A DNA stretch of 64,000 nt, taken from assembly GCA_004208945.1 (NCBI GenBank), contig SGPE01000030.1, positions 806,001 through 870,000 of the forward strand, read 5' to 3'. The position numbers and the translations under genes were made by a program. Under the pieces are notes generated by a model, which saw nothing but the letters and a program-made list of their open reading frames with translations, was not told where the DNA came from and did not search any database. Positions within the stretch are counted from its first letter, which is position 1; each line of letters starts with the position of its first letter. This document shows positions 44,781 to 53,293 of this stretch, piece after piece. The stretch is from Pseudoalteromonas sp. CO133X (GTDB taxonomy: Bacteria > Pseudomonadota > Gammaproteobacteria > Enterobacterales > Alteromonadaceae).

Positions 44781-45134
44781 ATGAAAAAAATACTGCTTTT
44801 AGTGTTAATCATGTTATTTCTCTGTGCTTGCGATGCTCAATAAACTGAACTTGATGTGCCGAAAAAACCAAGTGCAGTACCAGATAAAGCATTTTGGGTG
44901 GGCGGTTTGGATGGCGGCGTATTTGTCTTAATTGCAAAAAATAAAAATTTAGAGCCAGATGAATACTTTGCCAAAATATATTATGCATCCGGAGATATTG
45001 CTTATGAGGGAGAAATGAGACTGTCCCCTAGAGGAAGTACTGCCATAGACCACATTAACCCCGCAATATTTCAAGGTTGGGATGGCGATACTTTGTACAT
45101 TGAAGGCAATAAGCTACTTAAAGTTCAAAACTAG
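44781..45134 (+). pseudogene. Lipoprotein gene split by an in-frame stop
   Basis: ATG at 44781 (AGAGAG upstream) encodes a perfect lipoprotein signal, MKKILLLVLIMLFLCACDAQ, with lipobox CAC. A TAA at 44841-44843 then stops it after 20 codons. The same frame is open again to 45134 and encodes about 95 residues (KAFWVGGLDGGVFVLIAKN, DEYFAKIYYASGDIAYEGEMRL). No other start with its own signal exists; a GTG at 44856 could give an unexported 92-residue product. A recent nonsense mutation, read-through or a sequencing error would all explain it. The mature domain is not recognised. Confidence 0.7.
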
Positions 45135-45270
45135 TACTAAAAGCTTTAGTAGTCCCATCTTGTACATCGTCGATTCGACCGCTCTCACATTTACTATTGC
45201 AAAAACTTGATTAAATACATTTCTCTATTAGCTTTAATAATAAGTCCTTATTAAAGTTTGTATTCCAACC

Positions 45271-46896
45271 ATGTTAAATAACTACACCGTTCGTACGCGA
45301 TTAGCCGTTTTGGCTTTGTTACCGGTTACTGTTTTTGTGATCACTTCATTTTTTGCAATGTCTATAATGTCGAGTATGGTCAAAGGGATAGACAGCTTAT
45401 ATGAAGACAGGGTCGTTCCTCTTGAGCAGATAAAGTCAGTATCTGACAACTATGCAGTTAATATTGTTGATTTATTTCATAAGTACCGCGCGAATCAAAT
45501 AGCTAAAAGTGAGTTTTTGACTTCAGTTACTGAAGCAAAGAATATCGCTGATAGAAAATGGCAAAGTTACCTAAGTACAAAGCTTACGACAGAAGAGGCG
45601 CGGCTCGTTAGCGTTGTAGAAAAGCGCTTAACTGTGGTTCAACAAAAACTGACGGCTTTATTGAACCAAGTTAAAAATGATGAGTTTAAGGCAATCCCTT
45701 CAAATACATTCGTCAAAGAGTTATATGATGTATTTGATCCACTAAGTGCCAGCTACCAAGGGTTAATTGATTTACAAATTACTGAGGCAAATAAATTTAA
45801 AATGTCTGCAGACAAAGACTTTAGCCAAGTAAGTATTGCGATGACAGCATCCATCGTAATACTTATTATTCTCTTATTATTTATAGCCTTTATCATTTAT
45901 CGTTCGATTCATAACCCACTACTTTCGCTCAGTGAAACAATTGGCTCTATCTCTGAAAATGCCGACTTACGACTTCGCGCACAACCTCATGGCAGCGACG
46001 AAATAGCGCAAGCCGCTCACCATTTTAATGCCATGATGGAGCGCATTCACGCCCTTGTAAACGATGTAACAAGCGCAACGCTCACTCTCTCTTCTGCGGC
46101 AGAACAGATGAACTCAATCAGCGACCAAGTTGCCAGCACAGCCACTGAACAAGAGCACCAGTCTGCGATGATAGCGACCGCCATTACGCAAATGAGTAGT
46201 GCAATTGAACAAGTCGCGGCAAATGCATTGGCAACATCAGAAAAAGCATCTCACACAGATCATACTGCAAAGCTTGGGCAAAAGTCGGTGCAAGAGAATA
46301 TCGATGCAATCAATCATTTATCACATATCGTCAATGCCAATACCAAACTTATCAATGAGTTAAACACACAATCAACCGATATCAATCAAGTTGTTATGAT
46401 GATTCAGGGTGTCGCTGAACAAACTAATTTACTTGCTCTTAATGCAGCAATAGAAGCGGCACGAGCCGGTGAGTCTGGTCGAGGCTTTGCTGTCGTTGCT
46501 GACGAGGTAAGGCAATTAGCTCACAATACACAAAAAGCAACCGCAAGTATCAATGACATGATCACTAAGTTACAATCTATGGCACAACAAGCTGTTAGTG
46601 CCATGGGGAACGCAGATGATAGTGCAAAGCAAAGTGTTGAATATGCAGAACGATCATCACAACTTTTAGCTGAAATAACGCAAGAGATGGCTCAAATAGC
46701 TGAGATGAATAATCAGGTTTCGACTGCAACCGATGAACAAACCACTGTCGCTAATGAACTAAGTTGTAATATTAACGAGTTTAGTAGTAGTATTTCACTG
46801 GTAAGCGAAAGCTCTCAGCAAAATGCGCAAGCAAGCCAAGAATTGGCTTCATTAGCATCGCGCTTACAGCAACAAGTACATGTTTTTAAAGTGTAA
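45271..46896 (+). CDS. Methyl-accepting chemotaxis protein with four-helix-bundle sensor
   Basis: A 541-residue chemoreceptor. Helices at about 11-33 and 190-212 frame an all-helical periplasmic domain of the 4HB_MCP class (DSLYEDRVVPLEQIKSVSDNYAVNIVDLFHKY). HAMP follows, then the signalling hairpin with EQTNLLALNAAIEAARAGES and GRGFAVVADEVRQLA. The solute-binding protein gene begins 37 bp later in the same direction, so indirect sensing through that protein is possible. The MCP class is certain, the ligand unknown. Confidence 0.9.
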   Translation: MLNNYTVRTRLAVLALLPVTVFVITSFFAMSIMSSMVKGIDSLYEDRVVPLEQIKSVSDNYAVNIVDLFHKYRANQIAKSEFLTSVTEAKNIADRKWQSYLSTKLTTEEARLVSVVEKRLTVVQQKLTALLNQVKNDEFKAIPSNTFVKELYDVFDPLSASYQGLIDLQITEANKFKMSADKDFSQVSIAMTASIVILIILLLFIAFIIYRSIHNPLLSLSETIGSISENADLRLRAQPHGSDEIAQAAHHFNAMMERIHALVNDVTSATLTLSSAAEQMNSISDQVASTATEQEHQSAMIATAITQMSSAIEQVAANALATSEKASHTDHTAKLGQKSVQENIDAINHLSHIVNANTKLINELNTQSTDINQVVMMIQGVAEQTNLLALNAAIEAARAGESGRGFAVVADEVRQLAHNTQKATASINDMITKLQSMAQQAVSAMGNADDSAKQSVEYAERSSQLLAEITQEMAQIAEMNNQVSTATDEQTTVANELSCNINEFSSSISLVSESSQQNAQASQELASLASRLQQQVHVFKV

Positions 46897-46933
46897 ATTT
46901 AAATAATTTAGTCATCTTAACAAAAGTATAGCC

Positions 46934-47740
46934 ATGAACAGAGCCATTTTATTGTGTATTTTTTATTTTGCTCTGTTCAGCTTTTCAAGTACAGCTCACG
47001 AAAGACTTGTTATTCAACTTGCCAAACCTAATTATACCGATGCCACAAAAAACCAATATATTCATGCAATTTTAGAAAAAAGCTTTGCCGTAATGGGTGC
47101 TGATGTCACCTTAATGTATAACGTAAAGCCCATGAACAATAAGCGAATTATAGAACAGTTAAGTCACAATAAAACGATAACTCTTGCATGGTTATCAATG
47201 CCCTATGGACAACCTAACGCGCTTATTAGAACAACAATTCCTTTGTACAAAGGGCTGCATGGAAAACGCTTATTAATTATTCGTAAAGAAGATCAAGAAA
47301 CCTTCAAACACATTACCCACCTTAACGAACTAAAACCATTTATAGGTTTACAGCAACAAAGCTGGTCTGATTACACTATTTTAAAAGCGAATGGATTGAA
47401 AGTTAATGGCGAGTTAGACTACCAAGGAATGCTCAAAGCCTTAGAAGCAGGCTTGGGTGATTACTTCCCTCGCTCTGTGTTGGCTATCGAGTCAGAATTT
47501 AACAAATTACAATCATTTGATTTTGCTATTGCGCCACAAATTATGCTGCAATACCCAAGTCACTATTATTTTTATTTAAGTAAAGAGAACACTGAAGTCA
47601 GAGATCTTCTTGAGCAAGGCATGCAAAAACTCGCAAAATCAGGCGAGCTTGAAGCTCTTTATTTACGCTATTTTGGTGATGTAGAAAAGCAATTTAAACT
47701 CAATCAGCGACACGCAATAACACTCACTAACATGGAGTAA
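46934..47740 (+). CDS. Periplasmic solute-binding protein (family 3-like)
   Basis: A 268-residue exported protein. The signal peptide ends near STAHE. The body resembles extracellular solute-binding proteins of family 3 that occur without a transporter (LAWLSMPYGQPNALIRTTIPLYKGLHGKRLLIIR, GLKVNGELDYQGMLKALEAGLGDYFPRS, LEQGMQKLAKSGELEALYLRYFG). No ABC permease genes are near; the neighbours are an MCP upstream and a DM13 protein 5 bp downstream. A role as ligand carrier for the MCP is inference. Confidence 0.75.
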   Translation: MNRAILLCIFYFALFSFSSTAHERLVIQLAKPNYTDATKNQYIHAILEKSFAVMGADVTLMYNVKPMNNKRIIEQLSHNKTITLAWLSMPYGQPNALIRTTIPLYKGLHGKRLLIIRKEDQETFKHITHLNELKPFIGLQQQSWSDYTILKANGLKVNGELDYQGMLKALEAGLGDYFPRSVLAIESEFNKLQSFDFAIAPQIMLQYPSHYYFYLSKENTEVRDLLEQGMQKLAKSGELEALYLRYFGDVEKQFKLNQRHAITLTNME

Positions 47741-47745
47741 CAATA

Positions 47746-48216
47746 ATGCTCAAAAAATTACTGATGTTGATAGCTGTCATTATCATTTTTGTAGCCGGTT
47801 TTTTCACTGGAATATACAGCTTACCTATTTTGACTGAAGCACCAGCTCCTAGCTCAAGCACCCTAAAGCAACACAAAAACCGTGCTTTATTCAGTGGTGA
47901 ATTTAAACCTAACTTAGCGGGGTCTGATCGTTTTCACTATGGAAACGGCACAGTCTACTTAACGAATGATGCAATCTCAATGCAAGGTGAGCTATCACCG
48001 GGTCCTGATTACCAATTGTATTTATCGCGCAATTTTATTGATAACGAAGCCGATTTCTTAGCACAAAAAGGCACCATGCAGCGTGTTGCAGGAGTGCGTT
48101 CGTTCAATGGCTTTAAATTAGTTGTACCACAAGGTATTGATGTCAGCGATTACAATACCGTGATTATTTGGTGTGAAAGTTTTGAGGAATTTATAACCGC
48201 AGCCCAGTATCAATAG
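47746..48216 (+). CDS. DM13-domain membrane-anchored protein
   Basis: A 156-residue protein with one N-terminal membrane helix (LLMLIAVIIIFVAGFFTGIYSL), a short linker and a DM13 domain (about 45-155): ALFSGEFKPNLAGSDRFHYGNGTVYL, LSPGPDYQLYLSRNF, then YNTVIIWCESFEEFITAAQY with the near-invariant Cys. DM13 is proposed to be a redox or cytochrome-like domain, without proof. Only 5 bp follow the solute-binding protein gene, so they are co-transcribed. Confidence 0.82.
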   Translation: MLKKLLMLIAVIIIFVAGFFTGIYSLPILTEAPAPSSSTLKQHKNRALFSGEFKPNLAGSDRFHYGNGTVYLTNDAISMQGELSPGPDYQLYLSRNFIDNEADFLAQKGTMQRVAGVRSFNGFKLVVPQGIDVSDYNTVIIWCESFEEFITAAQYQ

Positions 48217-48233
48217 CTGTATTAACAAAAAGC

Positions 48234-48260
48234 AAAGCCGCCTTTGGAGAGGGCGGCTTT
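48234..48260. terminator. Terminator between DM13 and ahpF genes
   Basis: The 9-bp stem AAAGCCGCC/GGCGGCTTT (48234-48242 with 48252-48260) has a 9-nt loop. A second stem, GGCAGCT/AGCTGCC, follows at about 48265-48289. The minus-strand side runs into T-rich sequence, so it probably ends ahpF; it may also serve the DM13 operon. Confidence 0.7.
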
Positions 48261-48318
48261 AAAACGGCAGCTATGAGTGTAAAGCTGCCTAATCAAGAGT
48301 CATTATTAATACAACTAA

Positions 48319-49899
48319 TCAGGCTGCATCTTCCGTGCTTTGAGTCTCATCGCTGTGGCGAATTAAGTAATCAAATGCACCTAAACTTGCCGTTGCACCA
48401 CTGCCCATTGCAATAATGATTTGTTTAAACGGCGTTGTTGTGGCATCACCTGCCGCATAAACACCCGGCAATGATGTTGCACCTTTGCTATCAATCTCGA
48501 TTTCACCAAAGCGAGTCAGTGATAGCTCTGAATCTTTTAACCATTCTGTGTTTGGCACCAAGCCTATTTGCACAAAGATCCCTGCAAGCTCAAGTGATTT
48601 TTCATCGCCAGAGATGCGGTCAATATAGCTCAAGCCTGTTACTCGTTTACCATCACCAACAACTTCTGTCGTTTGCGCGTTTTTGATAATAGTAATGTTA
48701 TTTAAACTATTTGCTTTACGAATAAGTACTTCATCAGCACGTAAGGTATCGGCAAATTCAAGCACGGTGACATGCTCAACAATGTTTGCAAGGTCAATTG
48801 CAGCTTCAATACCTGAATTACCACCACCGATAACCGCTACCGCTTTGCCTTTAAATAACGGACCATCACAGTGAGGACAGTAAGCAACGCCATGACCGCG
48901 ATATTCTTTCTCACCTGGTACGTTCATTTCACGCCAGCGGGCACCGGTTGCTAATACCACTGATTTAGCATTTAAAACTGCACCATTTTCTAGGGTGATT
49001 TGATAATTACCTTGCTTAGTAAGCGATGCTGCACGTTGGTTTTGCATCACATCAACATCGTACTCTTTTACATGCTCTTCAAGTTGGGCAACTAATTTAG
49101 GGCCTTCGGTCGCTTTAACTGAGATAAAGTTTTCAATGGCTAATGTGTCTGATACCTGACCACCAAAACGCTCTGCAACCACACCTGTGTTCAAGCCTTT
49201 ACGTGCTGAATAAATTGCCGCAGAAGCCCCTGCCGGACCACCACCCACAACAAGTACATCGAATAACTCTTTGTCGTTTAGTGCCTCGGCTTGGCGTGCA
49301 GCCGCTTTGGTATCCACTTTGTTTAAAATATCGGTCAGGTTTACAGCACCTTGACTAAATAACTCGCCATTTAAGTACACAGCGGGTACTGCCAACACAT
49401 TACGCTCGTTCACTTCGTCTTGGAACAAGGCACCGTCAATCATCGTAGCCGTAATATTTTCATTGTGCGCCGCCATTAAGTTAAGTGCTTGCACAACTTG
49501 CGGACATGTTTGACAACTTAATGAAATATACACTTCAAAGTTAAGCGGCCCAGGTAATGATTTAATTTGTTCAATTTCAGTCTCTGATGCCTTACTTGGA
49601 TGACCACCTGTGTGAAGAAGTGCAAGGATCAAGCTCGTGAATTCGTGGCCCATCGGCACACCCGCAAATGTGATTTGCGTATTGTTTATAGGTGAAGACA
49701 CCACCATAGACGGACGGCGCACATCTTGGTTAGGGTTATCTCGCACCGAAAATTTGTCGCTTAACGACGCTAAATCGTTTGCTAAGTTTTTAAGTTCTGT
49801 TGATTTATTGCTGTCATCCAAGGCGATAAGCAGCTCAACAGGGCTGGTAATAGAAGCAAAGTGGCTTGTTAATTGGTTTTTGATATTCGTATCTAACAT
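48319..49899 (-). CDS. ahpF: Alkyl hydroperoxide reductase subunit F
   Basis: A 526-residue NADH-dependent flavoprotein that reduces AhpC. The N-terminal tandem thioredoxin fold has a redox CxxC (SLSCQTCPQ near 129). The FAD site is GGGPAGASAAIYSARKG, the second redox pair is in AYCPHCDGP, the NADH site is GGGNSGIEAAIDL, and the C-terminal FAD contact is GVYAAGDATTTPFKQI. Length and domain order match AhpF rather than thioredoxin reductase. It lies 154 bp downstream of ahpC, with hairpins in between. Confidence 0.95.
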   Translation of the reverse strand: MLDTNIKNQLTSHFASITSPVELLIALDDSNKSTELKNLANDLASLSDKFSVRDNPNQDVRRPSMVVSSPINNTQITFAGVPMGHEFTSLILALLHTGGHPSKASETEIEQIKSLPGPLNFEVYISLSCQTCPQVVQALNLMAAHNENITATMIDGALFQDEVNERNVLAVPAVYLNGELFSQGAVNLTDILNKVDTKAAARQAEALNDKELFDVLVVGGGPAGASAAIYSARKGLNTGVVAERFGGQVSDTLAIENFISVKATEGPKLVAQLEEHVKEYDVDVMQNQRAASLTKQGNYQITLENGAVLNAKSVVLATGARWREMNVPGEKEYRGHGVAYCPHCDGPLFKGKAVAVIGGGNSGIEAAIDLANIVEHVTVLEFADTLRADEVLIRKANSLNNITIIKNAQTTEVVGDGKRVTGLSYIDRISGDEKSLELAGIFVQIGLVPNTEWLKDSELSLTRFGEIEIDSKGATSLPGVYAAGDATTTPFKQIIIAMGSGATASLGAFDYLIRHSDETQSTEDAA

Positions 49900-49950
49900 G
49901 GCTTAGCCCTTGAGTTCAGAATAAATAATCTAGAAAAATTTAGGGATAAC

Positions 49951-50035
49951 TGCCCATCACCCGCTAATGTGCTTAATGTGAGTTGTGATGGGCAATTAAG
50001 GTTGCATTGAGATAGCAAAGCAAAACTTTGCTATC
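49951..50035 (-). other. Two hairpins between ahpC and ahpF
   Basis: First met on the minus-strand transcript: a 10-bp stem GATAGCAAAG/CTTTGCTATC (50011-50020 with 50026-50035) with a 5-nt loop, 18 bp past the ahpC stop. Then a 10-bp stem TGCCCATCAC/GTGATGGGCA (49951-49960 with 49985-49994). Neither has a T run; they may protect the ahpC mRNA end and set a higher AhpC:AhpF ratio. Confidence 0.55.
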
Positions 50036-50053
50036 GTTTAATGCAGTGGCAAA

Positions 50054-50623
50054 TTAGATTTTGCCAACTAGGTCTAGTGAAGGAGCAAGTGTCTCTTCAC
50101 CTGGCTGCCATGATGCAGGACATACTTCACCATCGTGGTCAGCAATGTACTGTGCAGCTTGTACTTTACGTACTAACTCTTTCGCGCTACGGCCGATACC
50201 TAAGTCGTGAGTTTCGATTACTTTGATTTCGCCTTCAGGGTTCATTACGAATGTACCGCGAAGAGCAAGACCTTCGTCTTCGATCATCACACCGAAGTTA
50301 CGTGTAATGCGACCTGTAGGGTCACCAATCATTGGGAATTTGATTTTACCAATTGTGTCAGACGTATCGTGCCATGCTTTGTGAGTGAAGTGCGTGTCAG
50401 TTGATACTGAGTAAACTTCAACACCCATTTCTTGAAGCTGCTCGTAATAGTCAGCAACATCACCAAGCTCTGTAGGACATACGAAAGTGAAATCTGCAGG
50501 GTAGAAGAAGAAGATTGACCACTTACCTAGCACGTCTTTTTCAGTTAGCTCAACAAAGTCACCGTTGTGGTAAGCTGTTGCATTGAATGGTTGTAATTTT
50601 GTGTTAATTAATGAAGTGCTCAT
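50054..50623 (-). CDS. ahpC: Alkyl hydroperoxide reductase subunit C (peroxiredoxin)
   Basis: A 189-residue typical 2-Cys peroxiredoxin that reduces hydrogen peroxide and organic peroxides, recycled by AhpF. The peroxidatic Cys is in FYPADFTFVCPTELGD and the resolving Cys in GEVCPASWQPGEE. The ATG at 50623 (MSTSLINTKLQPFNATAY) has AGGA six bases upstream; the ATG at 50635 is part of that ribosome-binding site. Peroxide control through OxyR would be expected from related bacteria, but I found no clear OxyR box. Confidence 0.96.
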   Translation of the reverse strand: MSTSLINTKLQPFNATAYHNGDFVELTEKDVLGKWSIFFFYPADFTFVCPTELGDVADYYEQLQEMGVEVYSVSTDTHFTHKAWHDTSDTIGKIKFPMIGDPTGRITRNFGVMIEDEGLALRGTFVMNPEGEIKVIETHDLGIGRSAKELVRKVQAAQYIADHDGEVCPASWQPGEETLAPSLDLVGKI

Positions 50624-50830
50624 ATTTTTCCTCATTGATGTATTTAAAAAGTTTAATTAACGCAGCCTTGCGTCTGCTTGATTAATACAATAGAGGTCTG
50701 AGTGATTAAAATAAAATTGATTGTTTAGATTAAAATGATTTATTTTTTAGATTGAACTACAAGTTTAGGTAAAAATGTCAAAGCCTTCAACTAGTTAGCT
50801 AATCAAAGGCTTTATCCTCACCGAGTAAAA

Positions 50831-51334
50831 TTACTTAGTAAAGCCGTATAAACTCTTTGGTTTAATATATTTAGGCTCAATTCCTTGCTCTTTTGCAGCC
50901 GCTAACATCACTTGCTCAATCCAGCCAGCATCCATAATGTTCATATAGTTACCATCAGGGTCGAAGTTAATGTTTGATCCCATAACCACCATAAAGGTAT
51001 CTGTCACTTCAGTATTATCTGCAGGAACTTGAAATTGATGAATCGAGCCGCCAGGCTCAAATAAATAGCTACCTGCCACTTGTAAATCATCTGGGTACTC
51101 TGTGTAGTGCCAACTTCCCGCCAAGGTGTATAAATGTACAACCCCTGTATGGAAATGTTTTGGTAAAATCGTGCCAGGCTCAAATAAAACGCGTAAAACC
51201 CATACACCGTTTTCAGAGTCCAGCATGAGTGGATAAATATGAACGCCAGGTAATGCGTTTTTAATCAGCTTTTCATCATTTGTATGGATCGTTAATAAAA
51301 AATCTTGATGATTAATAATATTTGGTAATGCCAT
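50831..51334 (-). CDS. Cupin protein, 2,4'-dihydroxyacetophenone dioxygenase-like
   Basis: A 167-residue single-domain cupin. The metal site begins with LPKHFHTGVVHLYTLAGSWHY (HxH and a further His) and ends with FEPGGSIHQFQVP (His). The arrangement, length and C-terminal MDAGWIEQVMLAAAKEQG are like proteins named 2,4'-dihydroxyacetophenone dioxygenase, though most of that group are untested. It is divergent from an AraC-family gene 140 bp away, which probably controls it. Confidence 0.75.
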   Translation of the reverse strand: MALPNIINHQDFLLTIHTNDEKLIKNALPGVHIYPLMLDSENGVWVLRVLFEPGTILPKHFHTGVVHLYTLAGSWHYTEYPDDLQVAGSYLFEPGGSIHQFQVPADNTEVTDTFMVVMGSNINFDPDGNYMNIMDAGWIEQVMLAAAKEQGIEPKYIKPKSLYGFTK

Positions 51335-51474
51335 GTGTGCCCTCTTTAATGCTTATTAGTAAAGCAATTCATTGTTGCCGTTAATACATTGTTAAACTTT
51401 AACGACCGTATTTACTTTACTTTTCGCGTAATATTTTTTACTTTTTACGCCAGTGCACTCAATAAGAACACATT

Positions 51475-52494
51475 ATGCCTCGTAAGACACACGCCCCCGA
51501 TTTAATTAGAGTATCTGCCCTGCATGGCTATATCGAACTGATTGAAAGTAAATTGGTCAACCCTGATGCACTGTTATCGCGCGTAGGGTTAGACCGAAAG
51601 CAACTCATAGAGCCCAATAACTTTATTCAGTATCAGCAACTGATAGAGTTGTTAAAAATCACAGCGAAAGAATTAAACCTGCCCTATTTCGGCCTAGAGC
51701 TAGGTCGTTGGCAAAGTCTCAACATTTTGGGTTCTGTGGGTTATTTGATTGGAAATTGCGATACCCTTGAAACAGCACTAAAAAACTTAACCAAGTACTA
51801 CCATGTACATCAAAACAGCGCTGATTTGTTACTCGAAATTGGCCAAGACTACGTAAAACTATCGTTCTTAATACGCAGTAATTTAAAAATAAGTGTTTAT
51901 CATGGTGCCGATTTGGCCTTGAGTGTCGGAGTCAATTTATTAAAGCAATTAACTGATGATAAAATAAAACTGCACCGCTTGGAGCTTCCCCACAGTTGTG
52001 ATGAAAACCCCAGTGTTTACCGCCAAGCACTGGGCCAAGTGCCAGCATTTAACTGTGCACATACCGCGCTTGTGTTTGATAAAAAATACCTAAAGCTTGC
52101 AATTAAAAATTCAGACAAGCAGTTATTTTCTATTCTTAGCCAACAAATTGGCCATCTTAAAGACACCAAACGGGAAAACATGTCTGATCACGTTGAGGTG
52201 CTGATCAAACAGTATCTGCTTCATGAAGAGTTTGGTATAAACTTGATAGCCGAAAAACTATCAATGAGTGCACGTAGCTTACAGCGGCACTTAACTCAGC
52301 ACGGTACCACTTTTCGTGAGCTAGTTGATGACGTACGCTGTAATTTAGCACATCAATATTTAATTGAATCTAGCCTTAGTTTATCGAACATTTCAGATAT
52401 CTTAAGTTTTTCTAATTACAGCGAGTTTACCCGTGCATTCAAACGCTGGTATGGCATTCCTCCAAAAGATTATCGTAAATCACATTCACCTTAG
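51475..52494 (+). CDS. AraC-family regulator
   Basis: A 339-residue regulator with an Arabinose_bd-like N-terminal domain (ALLSRVGLDRKQLIEPNNFIQYQQLIELLKI, NILGSVGYLIGNCDTLETALKNLTKYYHVHQ). The C-terminal double helix-turn-helix spans about 240-335 (IAEKLSMSARSLQRHLTQHG; LSNISDILSFSNYSEFTRAFKRWYGIPPKDYR). It lies between the divergent cupin gene and the downstream SDR/acyl-CoA ligase pair and may control either. Confidence 0.87.
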   Translation: MPRKTHAPDLIRVSALHGYIELIESKLVNPDALLSRVGLDRKQLIEPNNFIQYQQLIELLKITAKELNLPYFGLELGRWQSLNILGSVGYLIGNCDTLETALKNLTKYYHVHQNSADLLLEIGQDYVKLSFLIRSNLKISVYHGADLALSVGVNLLKQLTDDKIKLHRLELPHSCDENPSVYRQALGQVPAFNCAHTALVFDKKYLKLAIKNSDKQLFSILSQQIGHLKDTKRENMSDHVEVLIKQYLLHEEFGINLIAEKLSMSARSLQRHLTQHGTTFRELVDDVRCNLAHQYLIESSLSLSNISDILSFSNYSEFTRAFKRWYGIPPKDYRKSHSP

Positions 52495-52591
52495 TGGCGT
52501 AAAAAGTTAAAAACAGGTCGTATAAAGCTAATTTTTCTGTTAACAATTTATATATATTGATTAGCTAGTTTTGCTAATTAGTGGTCATGTA

Positions 52592-53284
52592 ATGTTAAAA
52601 AGAGTGTTTATTACCGGCGCCAACAGTGGTGTTGGGTACGAATTAGCCAAACAATATATTCTTCGAGGTGACGATGTAGCTTTATTTGACTTGCACTTCA
52701 GCGAACAGACTAAACAACGCTTAACTAAACTTGCAGATTTTTGTCAGTATGTTGAATTTTTTGCAATACGAATCTGTGATATCGAAACATTACAGATCCA
52801 AGTAAACAACGCGATTGCTGCAATCGGCAAACCTGAATTAGCCATTGAGTGTTCATCTTTTTGTATTGAATCCAGTGAGCAATTAACTCAAAAACATAGT
52901 TTAGTCAGTCATCATTTTGCCACTGTGATCACTCCCTACCTTGAAATGAACAGTCATTTGGCATTAACAGCACCGATAACAGAACCCACCAAGCTTTCAC
53001 TCAACCCAGCCCTTTTACTTCTAAGCAAAAAGCTACGACTCAAATTAAAACCAAGCAATATAAAAGTCAGCTTAGTGTGTACAAACAAAACGCATAGCAC
53101 AGATGTAAACTCAGCTAAAATCGCCAAGCAAATGTTACACAGCTTAGATAAACAAAAATTAATGGTGATCCTAGGCTTACAATCTAAACTAACCTATATC
53201 ATGAGCCGTTATTTACCGAATTGGATAATGGGTTCAATAATGGATCGCCTCATAAAACAACAACTAATAAGAACAACACGCTAA
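52592..53284 (+). CDS. SDR-family protein lacking the catalytic Tyr
   Basis: A 230-residue short-chain dehydrogenase/reductase homologue. The cofactor loop TGANSGVG is present near residue 8, and the fold continues with a C-terminal LVCTNKTHSTDV. In place of the YxxxK active site is LLLLSKKLRLKL: the Lys is kept but the Tyr position is Leu. It may be a non-catalytic or atypical SDR. The start at 52592 has only a weak ribosome-binding site; a TTG at 52571 is the alternative. It is 9 bp before the acyl-CoA ligase gene, so one operon. Confidence 0.75.
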   Translation: MLKRVFITGANSGVGYELAKQYILRGDDVALFDLHFSEQTKQRLTKLADFCQYVEFFAIRICDIETLQIQVNNAIAAIGKPELAIECSSFCIESSEQLTQKHSLVSHHFATVITPYLEMNSHLALTAPITEPTKLSLNPALLLLSKKLRLKLKPSNIKVSLVCTNKTHSTDVNSAKIAKQMLHSLDKQKLMVILGLQSKLTYIMSRYLPNWIMGSIMDRLIKQQLIRTTR

Positions 53285-53293
53285 GGAATACCC

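Noticed and set aside
50624..50830. OxyR site upstream of ahpC
   Set aside because: I looked for spaced ATAG/CTAT quarter sites and saw none; only AT-rich DNA with two TTTAGATT or TTAGATT copies.
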